Of a stretch of DNA of 64,000 nucleotides, positions 9,623 to 23,600 are shown piece after piece (within the stretch, counting starts at the first letter, position 1; every line of letters begins with the position of its first letter). The stretch comes from Cliona cf. orientalis (lineage: Eukaryota; Porifera; Demospongiae; Clionaida; Clionaidae): assembly GCA_963930775.1 (NCBI GenBank), contig OZ005697.1, positions 5,044,292 through 5,108,291 on the forward strand. Reading direction: 5' to 3'. Under the pieces are notes generated by a model, which had not been told where the DNA came from, did no database searches, and was given only the letters and a program-made list of their open reading frames with translations. A program made the translations under genes and the position numbers.

Positions 9623-12600
9623 CTATAAAATGAATACATCAATAAAATCCTTCGCACACTGCTTCCAGCAATAGCACACTATGGGGCATGAGAATGCTGA
9701 ATATAATACTATTACATATTTCCTGTTGCATCTGAAGCTATTAAAAAGTCTGTATACAATCATAATTATAATGTTAATCCCCAGCAGCTGCATGTTATAA
9801 TGGTACATGTGGCAAAAAGTCGTCTGAAAGTTAAATCGTAATTATTGCGTCAATATACATTAATTCTGTTGTATACCGTGTTTATGTTAACGCAAGCTAA
9901 AGCAATAATCACGATTTTAACTTTCGCGTAATCTTCTGGTAAAGGTCAGCACTCTACATTAAGACAAGTATAAAAAAACAATAAAATTGAAGGATGAAGT
10001 AGGGATGGCAGGATCAAAAAGTACACAAACAAGATTTGTAAGGCATAAGCATCTGCTATACATCCCTTCGCTTGCTTTTCTCGCCTGATTATTATGCACC
10101 TAGCTATTAGCTAATATTGATGTATTAATTTTGTCGAGTGTGGCATGTGGGAGACATTCAGGTTGTTCTCTGGTTGTCACAATGGTTCAGGATAGTCAGT
10201 TTTGATTCTGAGTTGTATTTAATTTCTGCACCCCTCAAAAAGCAAGCGTAGGGATGTATAGCAGATGCTTATGCCTTACAAATCTTGTTTGTGTACTTTT
10301 TGATCCTGCCATCCCTACTTCATCCTTCAATTTTATTGTTTTTTATACTTGTTTCTGTTCTTTTTTATTGCTCTTAGCATAATTTATCAATGCCATCTTA
10401 AATGGCTTGCTCATTCAACCGTTCTCAGTGTAATTTAAGTAGCTAGTAGATGGGAGGTACCGAAATTCGCGCGTGCGCGAAAAGTCTTAGCCACTCCCTT
10501 CAAGGTGGCTGACAAAGAAGGCTACCTAGGTAGCGGTGTGTCTCTTGAAGTTGTGAACTGGCTTCTTTAATATGCTGACTGCTGAGGCCGAGAGCCTCTT
10601 GATACCTAGTTCACTGTATAGCGCTCAGCTCGCACTGGCCTAGTTAACTAAGCTATAGCTAGCTCGCGCAGGAGAGCCTGGCGCCTAGCTCGAAGCTAGA
10701 AATGAGCGCCGCGAGTGTCTGAGCGCTGAGCGATCTAGCCTCGTCCCCAGGCTCTCTTGGGGGAGGGGAAAAGAGAGCCTGGTAACGACTGCATGCGCAT
10801 GCGCGAACCCTTACCAGCAAAACATGGTAAGGCGGTTTTTATAGCTAAACGGCCTTTCGAGGGGACAAAAACCAACGTTTGAGTGATTTACCTCATTTAA
10901 GCCTCCTAGACACCATCACTAGCCGATAGCAAGATACTTTTCGAGTGCTTGGGCGACTTTTGAGCTTGACTGGTAGTATACGATCAAGTAGTCCACGGAT
11001 AGTATACGGAGATTTTGGCGCATGCGCATGCAGTCGTTACCAGGCTCTCTTTTCCCCTCCCCCAAGAGAGCCTGGGGACGAGGCTATGAGCGATCGAGCT
11101 CGAGCCAGGCCAGTTACATTGTAATTGTACGCGTTCCGGTATCGCAGTTCATGCTGCATTGCGCGCGCCACGTCCGCGCCCCTGACAGTAGTCACATGAT
11201 TTCACCATGGCAACCATATTCCGAGCATGCGCATTGTATGACAAAATGGCGTATCAGACACACCCACTAATTAATGCGCCGCCACTAGCTGTCAAGATAA
11301 CGCCAAACAAACGTGCCATGGACCTGCGCGCTACAAAATAGAGTGGATTTATACGAAAACTAAGGCGAGCGGTCCAGACAGTCTTGAGTTAGCCCTGATA
11401 ATGAAAAAGAAAGAAAGAATGAGAAATGGGATATTTTTCAAATATCTGGTTCTGGCATGTACAATTGTTTTGATGAATAATCTTGGTCTTGCTAGATGCA
11501 CAATTTCCTGGAGATTCTGATTTTCACACTTAGAAATTTCACAAAATTACCTATTTTGAGATATTTGGGTATTTGTAATGTATTACATATATGGCATATC
11601 CGGGCCATCCCTACTTATAGAGTCTACCGACTCTATGATAATATTATTATGAAAAATCTTAGAACGCGAGTTTTCTTGCGCTAATTAGATCCTGCGTTTC
11701 ATTAGCATAAACACGGTACTTAGAACAGACTAGACAATAACAACATAACTGAGATGGAAACATCCCAGAATGTCTAATCCCAAAATGTCTAATGGTCAAA
11801 ATGTCTACACTCAGTATGTCTAATCCCAGAATGTCTAATAGACTGTTAAGGTACCATTAAATTGCGTGGGCGTGAGGTGGGGGATATGACACCTAAACCA
11901 CATCAAAGTCATTAGTGAGGTGCATGTTATGTAACCACGCCCTTTTAATTGCACAGGTCTCAGGGGTGTGGCTGCTAGAGCCGGAAGTGTTCATTTAATA
12001 TCCTCCATGGACCGGAAGCCGAGCCGGAAGGGAGGGGCCAGGCCACGCCCAAAACAGCCCCACCCTGTTCCCCAAGGACCACCATTCTCAATCAAGTGCC
12101 TACTAACCACCGGATGTCCACCGGAAGCCCACAATCAATCCCAATTAAAACACACAGCTTCCTCAAGGCCAAAACACACACAAACACTTGGAGGCCGTTC
12201 TGCCACACCGCCCACGCAAGAGCTCACCTCATTTCCTGTGTGGGCGGAGTAACAACACGTCATCGCAACCACATCCGCTTCAAACCATCGTCAGCTTCCG
12301 TCCAGCCGTACAGGCCCCTCGATCGCACCGCCGTACAGTGCCTCATTAACAGACATGGCCTCACCTTTGACCTCCTGCCACGCCCCCAAAGCCTCCTCGC
12401 GGGGTTCAAAGGTCACCACCGCTTCCGGGACACGCCCACCTATCGCCGAGGCCAAGTCCCAGGCGCCGATGTCCAAGCACTGGCCCGTGAAGCCACGCCC
12501 AATCGGAAGCAATAAAACCTGCATTAACGCACACGCACACACTCCACACAGTGCCAGGAACACGCCCACATGCTTAATTAGGCCTAATAAGCTTTTTTTT

Positions 12601-15600
12601 TTTTTTTTTTTTGTCGTTGCGGTTAATAGTTAAGAAAGAATGCTTTGATCTTGCTTTGATGTGGGCAATTACCGGCCTTTTCTTCAGGGGCCACTTCCGG
12701 TCGCTAATTACATGCGCATAATCATCCCTGGCCGATTCTGGACACGCCCACCTTCGACCAAAAGCACTCGTATGGCCTCTTCGGCCATGCCCCTTCACGA
12801 TTCGCTAATTGAATTAGCCAATCCTGACGCTCACGCCCACGCACTTTAATGCTACCTTAATTGGATCAAGGCAAACCAACCCAGTCAAAGTGCATATGTC
12901 AAGCATTCAGACCTTGACCTTTTTGACATCATATGAGTAGCTAGCAGTAGAGTATTCAAAGGGGAAGCTTTGGGGAACAGGCATGATACCACTATCACTA
13001 ATAATATGGAGATCATCAAGACCCAAAAAGGAGAAGTGCTTATTTGGCAAGGAAGCAAATTGACCCTCAACCGCGTACAATGGCTAGTGGAAAGAAATAC
13101 TGGCGATGTTGCAAGCGAACATGCCCAGCTAGAGTTACCACTGAGGGAGGTGAAGTGTTGCAGCAGACGAATGGTCATAATCATCCTGTAGATGGTGTTG
13201 AAGCACAAGTGGAGAGTGAAGCACAAACTACGAAAGCGAGCCAGGGAGGAGGTTACACCCATTTCCAGCATTTACAATGATGCATTAGTAGATATAGCTG
13301 CTAATTCAGAGGAAGGTGAATCTCTGGCTGGAAGGCTACCCACCTTTCCATGCTTGAAGTCCTCCTTGTATTGCTCTCGCAGAAGCAGGTTGCCCCCTCT
13401 CCCTCGGAGCCAAGATGTCACATTTGAAGGTCAGTGGCAGAAAACATTATCAGGTGAACAGTTCCTTTTGCGCCAAGAAGATGATATTCATGTTTTTGCC
13501 ACCACTGAGAGCCTGCACTTGTTAGCTATAGCAGAAGCTATATACGTAGATGGCACCTTCAAGATTTGTCCACGGCTCTTCTACCAAGTGTTTACAATCA
13601 ATGCCTTCGTACATGGCCAGCAGTTTCCTCTTATGTATGGACTGCTACCAGGAAAATCACGAGACATACAACAAGTTCTTCATGGTAGTGAAAGAAGAAG
13701 CCATGCAACATGGCATTAGATTTTCTCCTAACGAGATCATGGCTGCTTTTGAGTTAGCCCTAGTGCAGTCCCTTGAGCTTCAGTTTCCAGGAGCTCGTAT
13801 TCATGGGTGCTACTTCCATTTTGCTCAGTGCCTATGGAGGAAGGTTCAAAGCCTAGGGTTGGTGGAGGAGTACAGGGAGGATGATTCTATCCGGTGCTTT
13901 ATTCAAAAAAGTGCTGCCATTGCTTTCGTCCCACTAAACTTTGTCAGAGTTTCTTGGGATGGGCTAAAAGCAGAAATGCCAGATGATGAGCGAGCGGAGA
14001 GCTTTGCGATCTACATTGACCAGACATGGATGAATGGCAACTTTAGACCACGCATGTGGAACTATTATGCCCACACTGGTCCAAGAACGAACAATCATTT
14101 GGAAGGGTGGCACAACCGCATGAAACGAATTTCGAGAAAGGCACACCCCAATCTCTACGAGATCTTAGAGCTCTTTCAGCAAGAACAAACAGCCACTGAA
14201 GTAGCAATCCAGCAACTCGAAGCAGGTGGTGTGCGAAAACCAAAAAGAAAGAAAGTGATACGACGTGAAGACAAGATCAAGTCTCTTGCTGATGAACTAA
14301 CTAATGGAGAAAGAGACATTGATTCTTATCTAACTGCCATCAGACATTGTGTTGTTTCTTTTGATTTCAGTTAGTTTTTTAACACAGTTACATAGTTACA
14401 TACACTCTGTAAACTTTTATTCAATACTATTAATTAGTGCCAATTATTTAATGATTAGACATTTTGGGATTAGACATACTGGGTGTAGACATTTTGACCA
14501 TTAGACATTTTGGGATTAGACATTCTGGGAACGATTCACTGAGATATTGTGCAGGAAGTGATGTTGCATATGCAACATACTTTGCCTCAGGAAACAGCCA
14601 CAAGCTAACTTTCTAAGCAATGTATGGCATCATGGTATGAGACTGATGAGTTGATCACATGCAACGTTGTATATGTTGATAACAACTGACTGTATGATTC
14701 GGGATTGCTTGCTCCTGTCACCCACAGAGAGTGGTTGGTCTTGGGATGTAGACCGGGCAGCTTCACACATCCTCTTTCACCACTGTATTTAGTTTATATG
14801 TAAATATAAATGTATTCTTATTGTCAATTGGCAGTTTTCAGATGCTGTGTGAGTAGGGTGTATAATACGTATCGTGGTCCAGCGTTCTTGTCCCTGTAGA
14901 TCATCCCATTTTTGACAGCAGGTTTACTTGGTGTAAACCTCCTTGGAAGGTTTTAGAACCATGTTTGACATATTTGAAGCCATCAGCATGTCAATAAATC
15001 GTGATCAAGTGAGGTCACATACAATGTTTTTCAAAAAAACAGCATTCTGGAGAGCAAGTACAATAGCTAATCGAATACAACGCATGATCCAATAATATTT
15101 AATACAGGAAATTAGCATTAAATTTTTATGAATTCTCATAAGGCCACTCAGAATTAACTGTTTGTTTGAACTAATGCGACCAACAAAAATTTAAAGCATT
15201 CAATAGCTGAGTTTACTACAGGCATATATGCCGACTCATGCAGACTATTAATAGGACTGTCTTAAAAATGTATTTTTAAGCTACCACACAGCACAAATCT
15301 CTATACAAGAAACACTGACACTTGTAGTTAAAATTCTTTGGTTAAATTATCATCCGCTCAACCAACCGACCCTACTATTTCACGGTCATGTTATTTCAAA
15401 TAAACAATTGATTCTGTGATTCTGCGTGGCCTAACGTATATCATAGAGTTGGTAGACTCTATAAGTAGGGATGGCCCGGACACTCCATATACATATTATA
15501 TATATAATACATTACAAATACCCAAATATCTCAAAACAGGTAACTTTATGAAATTTCTAAGTGTCAAAATCAGAATCTCCAGCAAATTATCTATCTAATA

Positions 15601-17640
15601 AGACCAAGATAATTCATCAAAACAGTAGTATATGCCAGAACCAGATGTTCAAAAAAAGTAGCCATTTGTCATTCTTTCTTTCTCATATCCAGGGTTAACT
15701 CAAGACTGCCTTGATCGCTCATCTTAGTTTAAGTATAAATCCACTCCATTTTATAGCGCGCAGTGCAGTGGCATGCTAATTTTGCGTTATATTGACAGTT
15801 ACGTAATCGTGGGTGTGTACGATGCATTAACGATTGGGTGTGTCTGATACGCCATTTTTGTGATATAATGTGCATGCTCAGAATATGTTGCCATGGTGAA
15901 GTCATGTGACTGTAGTCAGCGGCATGTGCCAGCCCGCCATGGCATCTCCATGCCACGTAGCTAGCGCATATTGCTAGCCTAGCCAGAAGCGTTATTTACG
16001 GGCCCGCCAGGCACTAGCCTCCTAGGCCAATGCAAACGCAGCTAAGCTATAGTGCTGGTGGCTAGGCTACACGGTGATAGTAGTATACGCTGAATCAATC
16101 GTGAACCTCCAAGGAGTGGCCGTTCCTCGGGGGTGGCCCATCAGCCAGCTAAGTACTACAGTGCCAAAGATAGTCGATAAATCAGGTAGCTACTACCAAC
16201 AAAGCCTCCCTAAATCGAAAAGTCTCATGGCAGCTTCTTTGTCAGCCTGCCTAGGCACAGGAACGTGAGGGGCGTGGCTACGAATTTCGGCACCTCCCAT
16301 CTTCTACTGGGTGGACCAGTATTAAAGAGTTGAAAGAGCAATCATGTAAGATGAATTATACTGAGAGCAATAAAAAAACAGAAACAAGTATAAAAACAAT
16401 TGAATAAATTGAAGGATAAAGTAGGGATGGCAGGGTCATAAAGTACACAAACAAGATTTATAGGGATAATCACATCCACTATACATCCCTACGCTTACTT
16501 TTCTCGACTATTATGCACCTATTGATGTCGACTTGTTCATGCTAGCTATATTGTATCCTTTGAGTATTCTTGACTTGCATGTGGGAGAAAATTTGTCCCT
16601 GCCACTGATGGCTCAGGATAGTCAGTTTTGATTCAGTCGCATTACTTTTGCACCTCATGCATATAGTTACTCAAAAAGCAAGTGTAGGGATGTATAGTGG
16701 ATGTGATTATCCCTATAAATTTATGACCCTGCTATCCCTACTTTATCCTTCAATTTATTCAATTGTTTTTACACTTGTATATGGAGTGATCGACAACCTG
16801 TACCAGAAAAACGCATTTTTCAAAATTGAAAATTATCTTTTTTCCATGCGTTGTATTAGATTAAGTACGGTAGTCCCAAAAACACCAGCTTTTCAGAATT
16901 AATTTGTCTTCTTTTGGTGTGAAAGCTGTGAGGTGTTTCATAAGTGCTCCAACTCTGTCGGTAAGTAGTTTCTTGAAAATGGTGTCACAATTGAGTTGCC
17001 CTAAAATTTCGAAAGAAGTGCATATCATCCTTTTGAAAGATGTTGAATAGTGATGGGCTTCTTGCTCTCATTTGCTGCTGCAGACCAAATAGAATTAACT
17101 TAATACTTCTTGGTGAGCTGCATTTTTAAATTTTCTGGCCAATAGTCCAATTCACTTGCATCATCCGTATGTTGTATATCCTCGCTACATGATGAAGATT
17201 GTTGTAGTGTGCCCTCCATGCCTCGAAGTTGTGTCGAGTCCAGCAGTTGTTACTTCTGTATTTTGGGAACAATACCAGCAGCAGTAACACTTAGTTCTTT
17301 GTCAGTGGCACTGTAAAAGATTGGGAGATGATGGTTGAATGTCGCCCTTTGGCGGCTCTGAGCTAGGGCCTGCGTCTAGTGTTGCCAATATCAAGAGTCT
17401 GGCATAGGCATTGTATTAATCATAGAGTCGGTAGACTCTATAAGAGTAGGGATGGCACGGATACTCCATATATATAATACATTACAAACATCCAAATATC
17501 TCAAAACAGGTAACTCTGTGAGATTTCTAAGTGTCAAAATCAGAATCTACAGTAAATTGTTGATCTAACAAGACCAAGACCATTCATCAACTCAATTGTA
17601 TATGCCAGAACCAGATGTTCAAAAAAATAGCCATTTGTCA

Positions 17641-17672
<32 letters not shown>

Positions 17673-20600
17673 GTTTTCCTGGGCTAACTCAAGACTGCCA
17701 TGACCGCTCACCTTAGTTTGAGTATAAATCCACTCCATTTTGGAGCGCGCACGTCTGTGGCACGCTCGTTTTGTGTTATCAGGATAGCGATTTAATTGTG
17801 GGTGTGTACAGCACGCGTTTTGCGAGTGGGTGTGTCCAATTAGCCATTTTGTCATATAATGCGCATGCTCATTTGTTGTTGCCATGGTGAAGTCATGTGA
17901 CCAATGTAAGTGGCGCGCGTGCACCGGCGCGGCCTGCTCGCCGGATCTGGCAGCTCAGTGAACTGTCGATCATAGTGGCTACTTACCAACAGTAAGCTTA
18001 CTGGCCTATAAAATATGCTCCTGAAACAGAATGTTTTCGTCGCTACTTGGTTCTAAACAGCCTTCTTTCAAGTTTGCCGGTCGAGTCAGCCAGCTTCAGG
18101 ATCGAGATAACGAGGGGCGCGGCTTCATTCGCAGGTCAGCTACGTAGTTACCTGAGCTGTCTCGAGAACCCTACTGATGCACGTTCAATAGTGTGTGATG
18201 CAAAAGAAGACGTCCTAGCAAGCTATCAAAAGACTGCCTGGAATTTGCACTTATAGCCTGGAGTATTCAAGTTTGAACTCATGGTGTGTTGGGGTACCAT
18301 AGCTGCCTGACTCAAAGGCTAAGATCACACAAACATGGTGTACTTGCTTCCCTATAATAATATTGTATTTATTGCTGGAGCACGGTTGGATGTAGCTATA
18401 TAGATCCAGAAAAAATTTTTGAAGTAGCTAGTTCCATGCGTTAAATTTTAATATTAAACAATGACTGAATAGGCAAACCGGTCGCCATGTAATATGTATA
18501 CATGTAGTCTCATGCCCAGCCTCTGTCCCCACGATATTAGTCATCTAGGTGGCATTGATGAAAATTAATAACTACCAGGCCCTGAGGGCACTAAAAAAAA
18601 GAACAGTAACAAGTATAAAAAACAATTGAATAAAATTGAAGGATGAAGTAGGGATGGCAGTGCCAAAAAATACACAAACAAGATTCGTAGGGATAACGTA
18701 TCACATCCACTATACATCCCTACGATTGCTTTTTGAGTAGCCATGCACACACATAATATTATATTTGGGGCACATGCGTGCAGGAATGGAAAATCAATAC
18801 TGTATACCCAGGGATCAATATCAATAGTAGTGACACTTTTAAATTACATGCTGAATCAGATGTGTATGAGAAAAGCAAGCGTAGGGATGTATAGTGGATG
18901 TGATACGTTATCCCTACGAATCTTGTTTGTGTATTTTTTGGCACTGCCATCCCTACTTCATCCTTCAATTTTATTCAATTGTTTTTTATACTTGTAATAT
19001 TATATTTGGACCAAGATTCAATGGATAACTTGCTTTGTATGAACTCATGAATGAACTAGAGCTCTCTCGAGCACAAAATCCTCGGTGCATTGCATGGCAT
19101 TATCAACAGTTGCATGCAGAAAAGGGGGTAGCTAAAGGGCCAGGGCCGGGGCGAGGCTACTATAATATTAAGGACTTGGGACGAGGATAATGTTATACTT
19201 GCACAGCCTTGTTGTTAGATGCAGTGTGTGGGGTATGTGCTCTGGGGAGCTCTAACAATCAGGTGAATAAGTTAGTTGGCTTCATACTAGTATGTAGGTG
19301 CCCAAGTGATTTAGTCATAAGATAATTACGAGAAAATTCAGGGCCTCAATGTAGCCTTTCTGAGACTTAAAAATTAGAGCATCTATTCAGTGAATAGATG
19401 ATTGATGCATTGAGACTTATCCGTATTCCGTATTAAGGTTGAGAGTCAGTCTCAGACTTCATCATGCATGCCCGAGGGCAATATAACCGGTGCCGGCTAA
19501 CCCATGTATCAACTGATTTATTGCTTTTGTCATAGCAACCACAAATGCATAACAGCTTTCGTGGAGACTCACGATCACTGATGGAGTCGGGAGCATGTGT
19601 GTGAGCTATGCAACAGCACTTACTGCCTAAGCACTTTCATTAACCCTCGGCGCATGCGCCGCAGGGTTACTGTAGCCGTTCTGTGTGTCTGTCTGTCTGT
19701 CTGTTACCACGCTAACTGCTACATACCTCGTTTGTAAGTCCAAAGTGCGGTGTTATAAGGTTCCTTATGGCGTTCCAAAGGCAAGATTTGTGTAGATTTC
19801 TCCGAAAACGCTTTGTTCGCCAGTTTTGACGTCATTTGCCGATTCTAAGCTTCTTGACTTTGCCCGAGCTAGCGATAGCACGACTTAACGTATAAATTGA
19901 ACGTTGTGTGTTGCGCTATATACGGTATGTATGTCTCAGCGCATGTACTTTAGGCACAGTTGCATCAATCCTGCCGCCTTCCTTGCTCAGTCCACTGGCG
20001 AGCTTTCAACGATACATGCACTAAGCAATATTGCATGTCCAATATTATTGCAACTCACTTGGGTTCAAGCACTGTAATGCCATGCACATATACAAGCTTA
20101 GCTAGCCAGAGTCAAAGGGTACCACAAGAATACACATGGCAATTGGCAGCTAAGCCTTAGAGTTGAAAAGAAGCCACTGTCATCCCACGACTTCAGTCTT
20201 GTGCCAAGGCTTTGCATCATAGTCCTTTAAGATGTAGCTAGCTAAGTCCCCAAGAATTGGAGGTTAGGCTACTGTGAGGGAAGTTGAGTTGATCTATCTG
20301 CACAGAGATGAGAGCTGTGGTACTTAGAGTAATAGTAGTTTACGTGCACTTGTTGACGACCTTTACCTACGTACTCTGCTAGGTTGTGTGCATGAGCAGA
20401 AAGCACAAGGGGTGTGGTTGATAGGCATGACCAATAAAAACGTAGTTCTGTGACGCTCATGGGCTTTACCAAATGATTTGAAGCATAACAGAGCAAGTTT
20501 TCGATGATTTCGACGGATTCATTGGGCTTACGAATCTCTGATTCCTATATGGCATTTTGTGTTGACGACAGACATAGACAGATAGGCAAACCAGTTGCTT

Positions 20601-23600
20601 TATCCCTTGCTGCACATGTGCACGCAGGGTAATTACTTTTCAGATAATTGTTTTCATGTATGCAGTCCATATCCTAACCTGGAGGCATAGATGTGAATGC
20701 TCACAATTGGTCAGAACAGTAGGGGTGTGCGCACAAACATGGTGGTCAAAGAGATGAATTTGAGAGCATGAGGCATAAAGGGCCATGCTAAGCAGGCCAC
20801 TGAGTCTCTAGAATAGTCCAGTAGTACAATATTTGAGCGGATCAAGAATGTCACATTCACATAAAGTCTCTTAGTTCGAGCAAGCAGCTGCTGTTGGCAT
20901 GTGGTGAGGTGTATGGAGTACAGTTATGGACACTTTAGGTTTTTGTATTACATGTAAAACAGAGTGATGGAGAGGAATCGTCATACCACATAGTTGAGTA
21001 TGAGCGATGTCAGTAGCTAGATAAATCTTTTGCCAACTACAATCTGCCCAACAGCTCAGGTTGTTAGGTTTCCTGGAGGAAGATTGTTTCACCTACTATA
21101 TCTACTACATGATGTCACAATAATGCAACTACACTATGCATGATCTGCGCTGCAATGGAGCATGTATGTGAGCTTGGCTTCCGAATCGTTAATGCATACT
21201 AACTCACCATTCCATTAGCCCACTCATACACCACTTCTATCAGGCCAAATTTTAGCTCTTTGTCTGCATCTTCACTTGTTCCATCTAATCTAAATTGGTG
21301 TTCAATCTCTGCTATCCGAGTAGCCCTGGATAGCATAATCTGCTTTCCCTAACATAATACCATAAGATTAGTAAGTTGATGATTTAATAATTATAATATT
21401 ATTGATACTAAATACGATACCTTTTGTAACTTCTCAGTCAATTTAGGTTCACTGCATTTTGCCTGTATAAGCAAGAAACAAGACAGTCACTGAATTACGT
21501 TGTCACCAATATCTTTATCATAGAGTCGGTAAACTCTATAAGTAGGGATGGCCCAGACACTCCATATATAATAATATAATACATTACAAAATTATATCCA
21601 AAAATCTCAAAACAGGTAACTTTATGAAATTTCTAAGTGTCAAAATCAGAATCTCCAGCAAAATTAATTATCTAAGACCACTGCAAGTTCATTCATCAAA
21701 ACAATAGTAAACCAGATGTTCAAAAAATAGCTATTGTCAATCTTTCTCTTTCCTTCTCTTTTCCAGGGCTAATTAACTCAAGACCGCTCATCTTAATTTG
21801 AGTATAAATCCATTCAATTTTGTAGTGTGCAGTGCAGTGGCACGCTAATTTTGCATTATCTTGACAGTTACGTAATCGTGGGTGTGTACAGCACATTAAC
21901 AATTGGGTGTGTCCGATACGCCACTTTGTGATATACTGTGCATGCTCAGAAGGTGAGGTCATGTGACTGTAGTCATGCAGCGGCACACGCTACAGCATAG
22001 CACTAGCCTAGCCAGCTAGCAGCGTTACTTACAGGCCAACCAGGCGCTAGCCTCCTAGGCCAGTGCGAATGCTAGTGCTAGCTAGCAGCTAAGTTATAGT
22101 GCTGGTGGCTGGGCTGGTGCGCACAGCACTAGTGTTGTGCTGAATCGATCAGGCTCAAAGAGTGGCCGTCTCGGGTGTGGCCCCTCAGCAGTCAGCCCAG
22201 CTCAGTACCTCAGTGACAAAGATAGCTAGCTACCATTTATCAGCTAAGACTACCAATAAAACCTAAAATTTTCTCCCTAAACTGAAGTGTCTTATGGCAG
22301 CTAATTTGTCAGGTACAGGAATGTGAGGAGCATGGCTACGAATTTTATACACACACACACAAACTTCGGGACCTCCCATCTTCTATTGATGGACCATTGA
22401 GAGTTGAATGTTGAATGCGCAGTATAAAAACAATTAAATAAAATTTAAGGATAAAGTAGGGATGGCAGAATCAAAAAGTACACAAACAAGATTTGTAGGG
22501 ATAATCACATTCACTATAATATCCTTACGCTTGGTTTTTGAATAGCTATATTATGCATGGGGTGCAAAAGTAATGCGACTGAATCAAAGCTGATCGACTA
22601 TCCTAGGGGATGTTTTCTCCTGCATGCAAGTCGAAAATACTCGAGGTCGACCACTAAAGGATAGCACAAACAAGTCGATATCAATAAGCGCATGATAATC
22701 GAGAAAAGCAAGCATAGGGATGTATAGTGAATGTGACAATCCCCACAAATCTTGTTTGTGTACTTTTTGACCCTGCCATCCCTACTTCATCCTTCAATTT
22801 TATTTATACTTGTAATAGTATAGCATCACAAGTGTTAAGATGCCCTTGGTATAGTATGTAGTTACACAAAGAGTGTCCATATACATAAATTGAAACTTCT
22901 GGGCGTAACAATTACAAATATTTCATAAGCATGATAACGTAAGTGTTTCCAGTCTATCAAAAAAATAACATATTTCAAATGAAGCAGCAAGTAGGGATAA
23001 TGTAAAAAAAAATATTAAAGGTTGTATTGTATCATGGTTATAGTATTCTGACCAATCAGATAGCAGTATAGGAGGTAGATATATCACTTATTGATCTCCT
23101 AGTAGGTCAATAAATATTCATTCACCCATCTCAGACATTGCGGCCAAGATGATTGCTAAAGGTCTAGTGAGAGTTAAACGAAGGAGAGACAGAAAGTTAA
23201 CAAAATTGGTAAGTATAAGGTTGTAAAGCCAAGGTAGCTGGTACAGTTATAAATACATAACTGCTTGTGTCCAATGTTGACAATTTAACGTGGTGCAAAT
23301 TGCTTAGTCTTTGAATAATTGGAATTAATGTCCATATATGGTATAAGATGTACCATAATGTCAGTATTCAAAGGCTATGAAATTTTATATGCCTGCTAGG
23401 GTAGTTACAGCATTTTTTGAATGCGAGATGAGAAACAGTGAAAGATGCAGCTATAGTGCTATGCAGAGTACTATACTATTGGTGTGCTAATGATTAGTGG
23501 GCAGGTCTACTGCGTTTATTGAATGAGTGGAGTGAGTTATTGCTAACTCAGCACTAGTGGTAACTATGAATATCATTCCTTTCCTCTCTCTCTCCCCCTC

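Larger units (their letters stand above)
11756..14537 (+). mobile_element. MULE DNA transposon with disabled transposase
   Basis: Long inverted repeats made of irregular ATGTCTAATCCCAAAATGTC-type units lie at about 11763-11843 and 14450-14530 (reverse complement). The 8-bp word ACTGAGAT occurs at 11748-11755 and 14538-14545 and is the likely target duplication. The outermost 7 bp beyond the repeats match poorly, so exact ends are uncertain. Inside are a nested TTAA-flanked element (11850-12856) and transposase remains (12970-14374). It lies in the SKIV2L intron, antisense to that gene. Confidence 0.8.

Noticed and set aside
11968-12798. Overlapping open frames on both strands, up to 139 codons
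   Set aside because: The TTAA-flanked element is GC-rich and stop-poor; no domain is seen and the frames conflict with one another.
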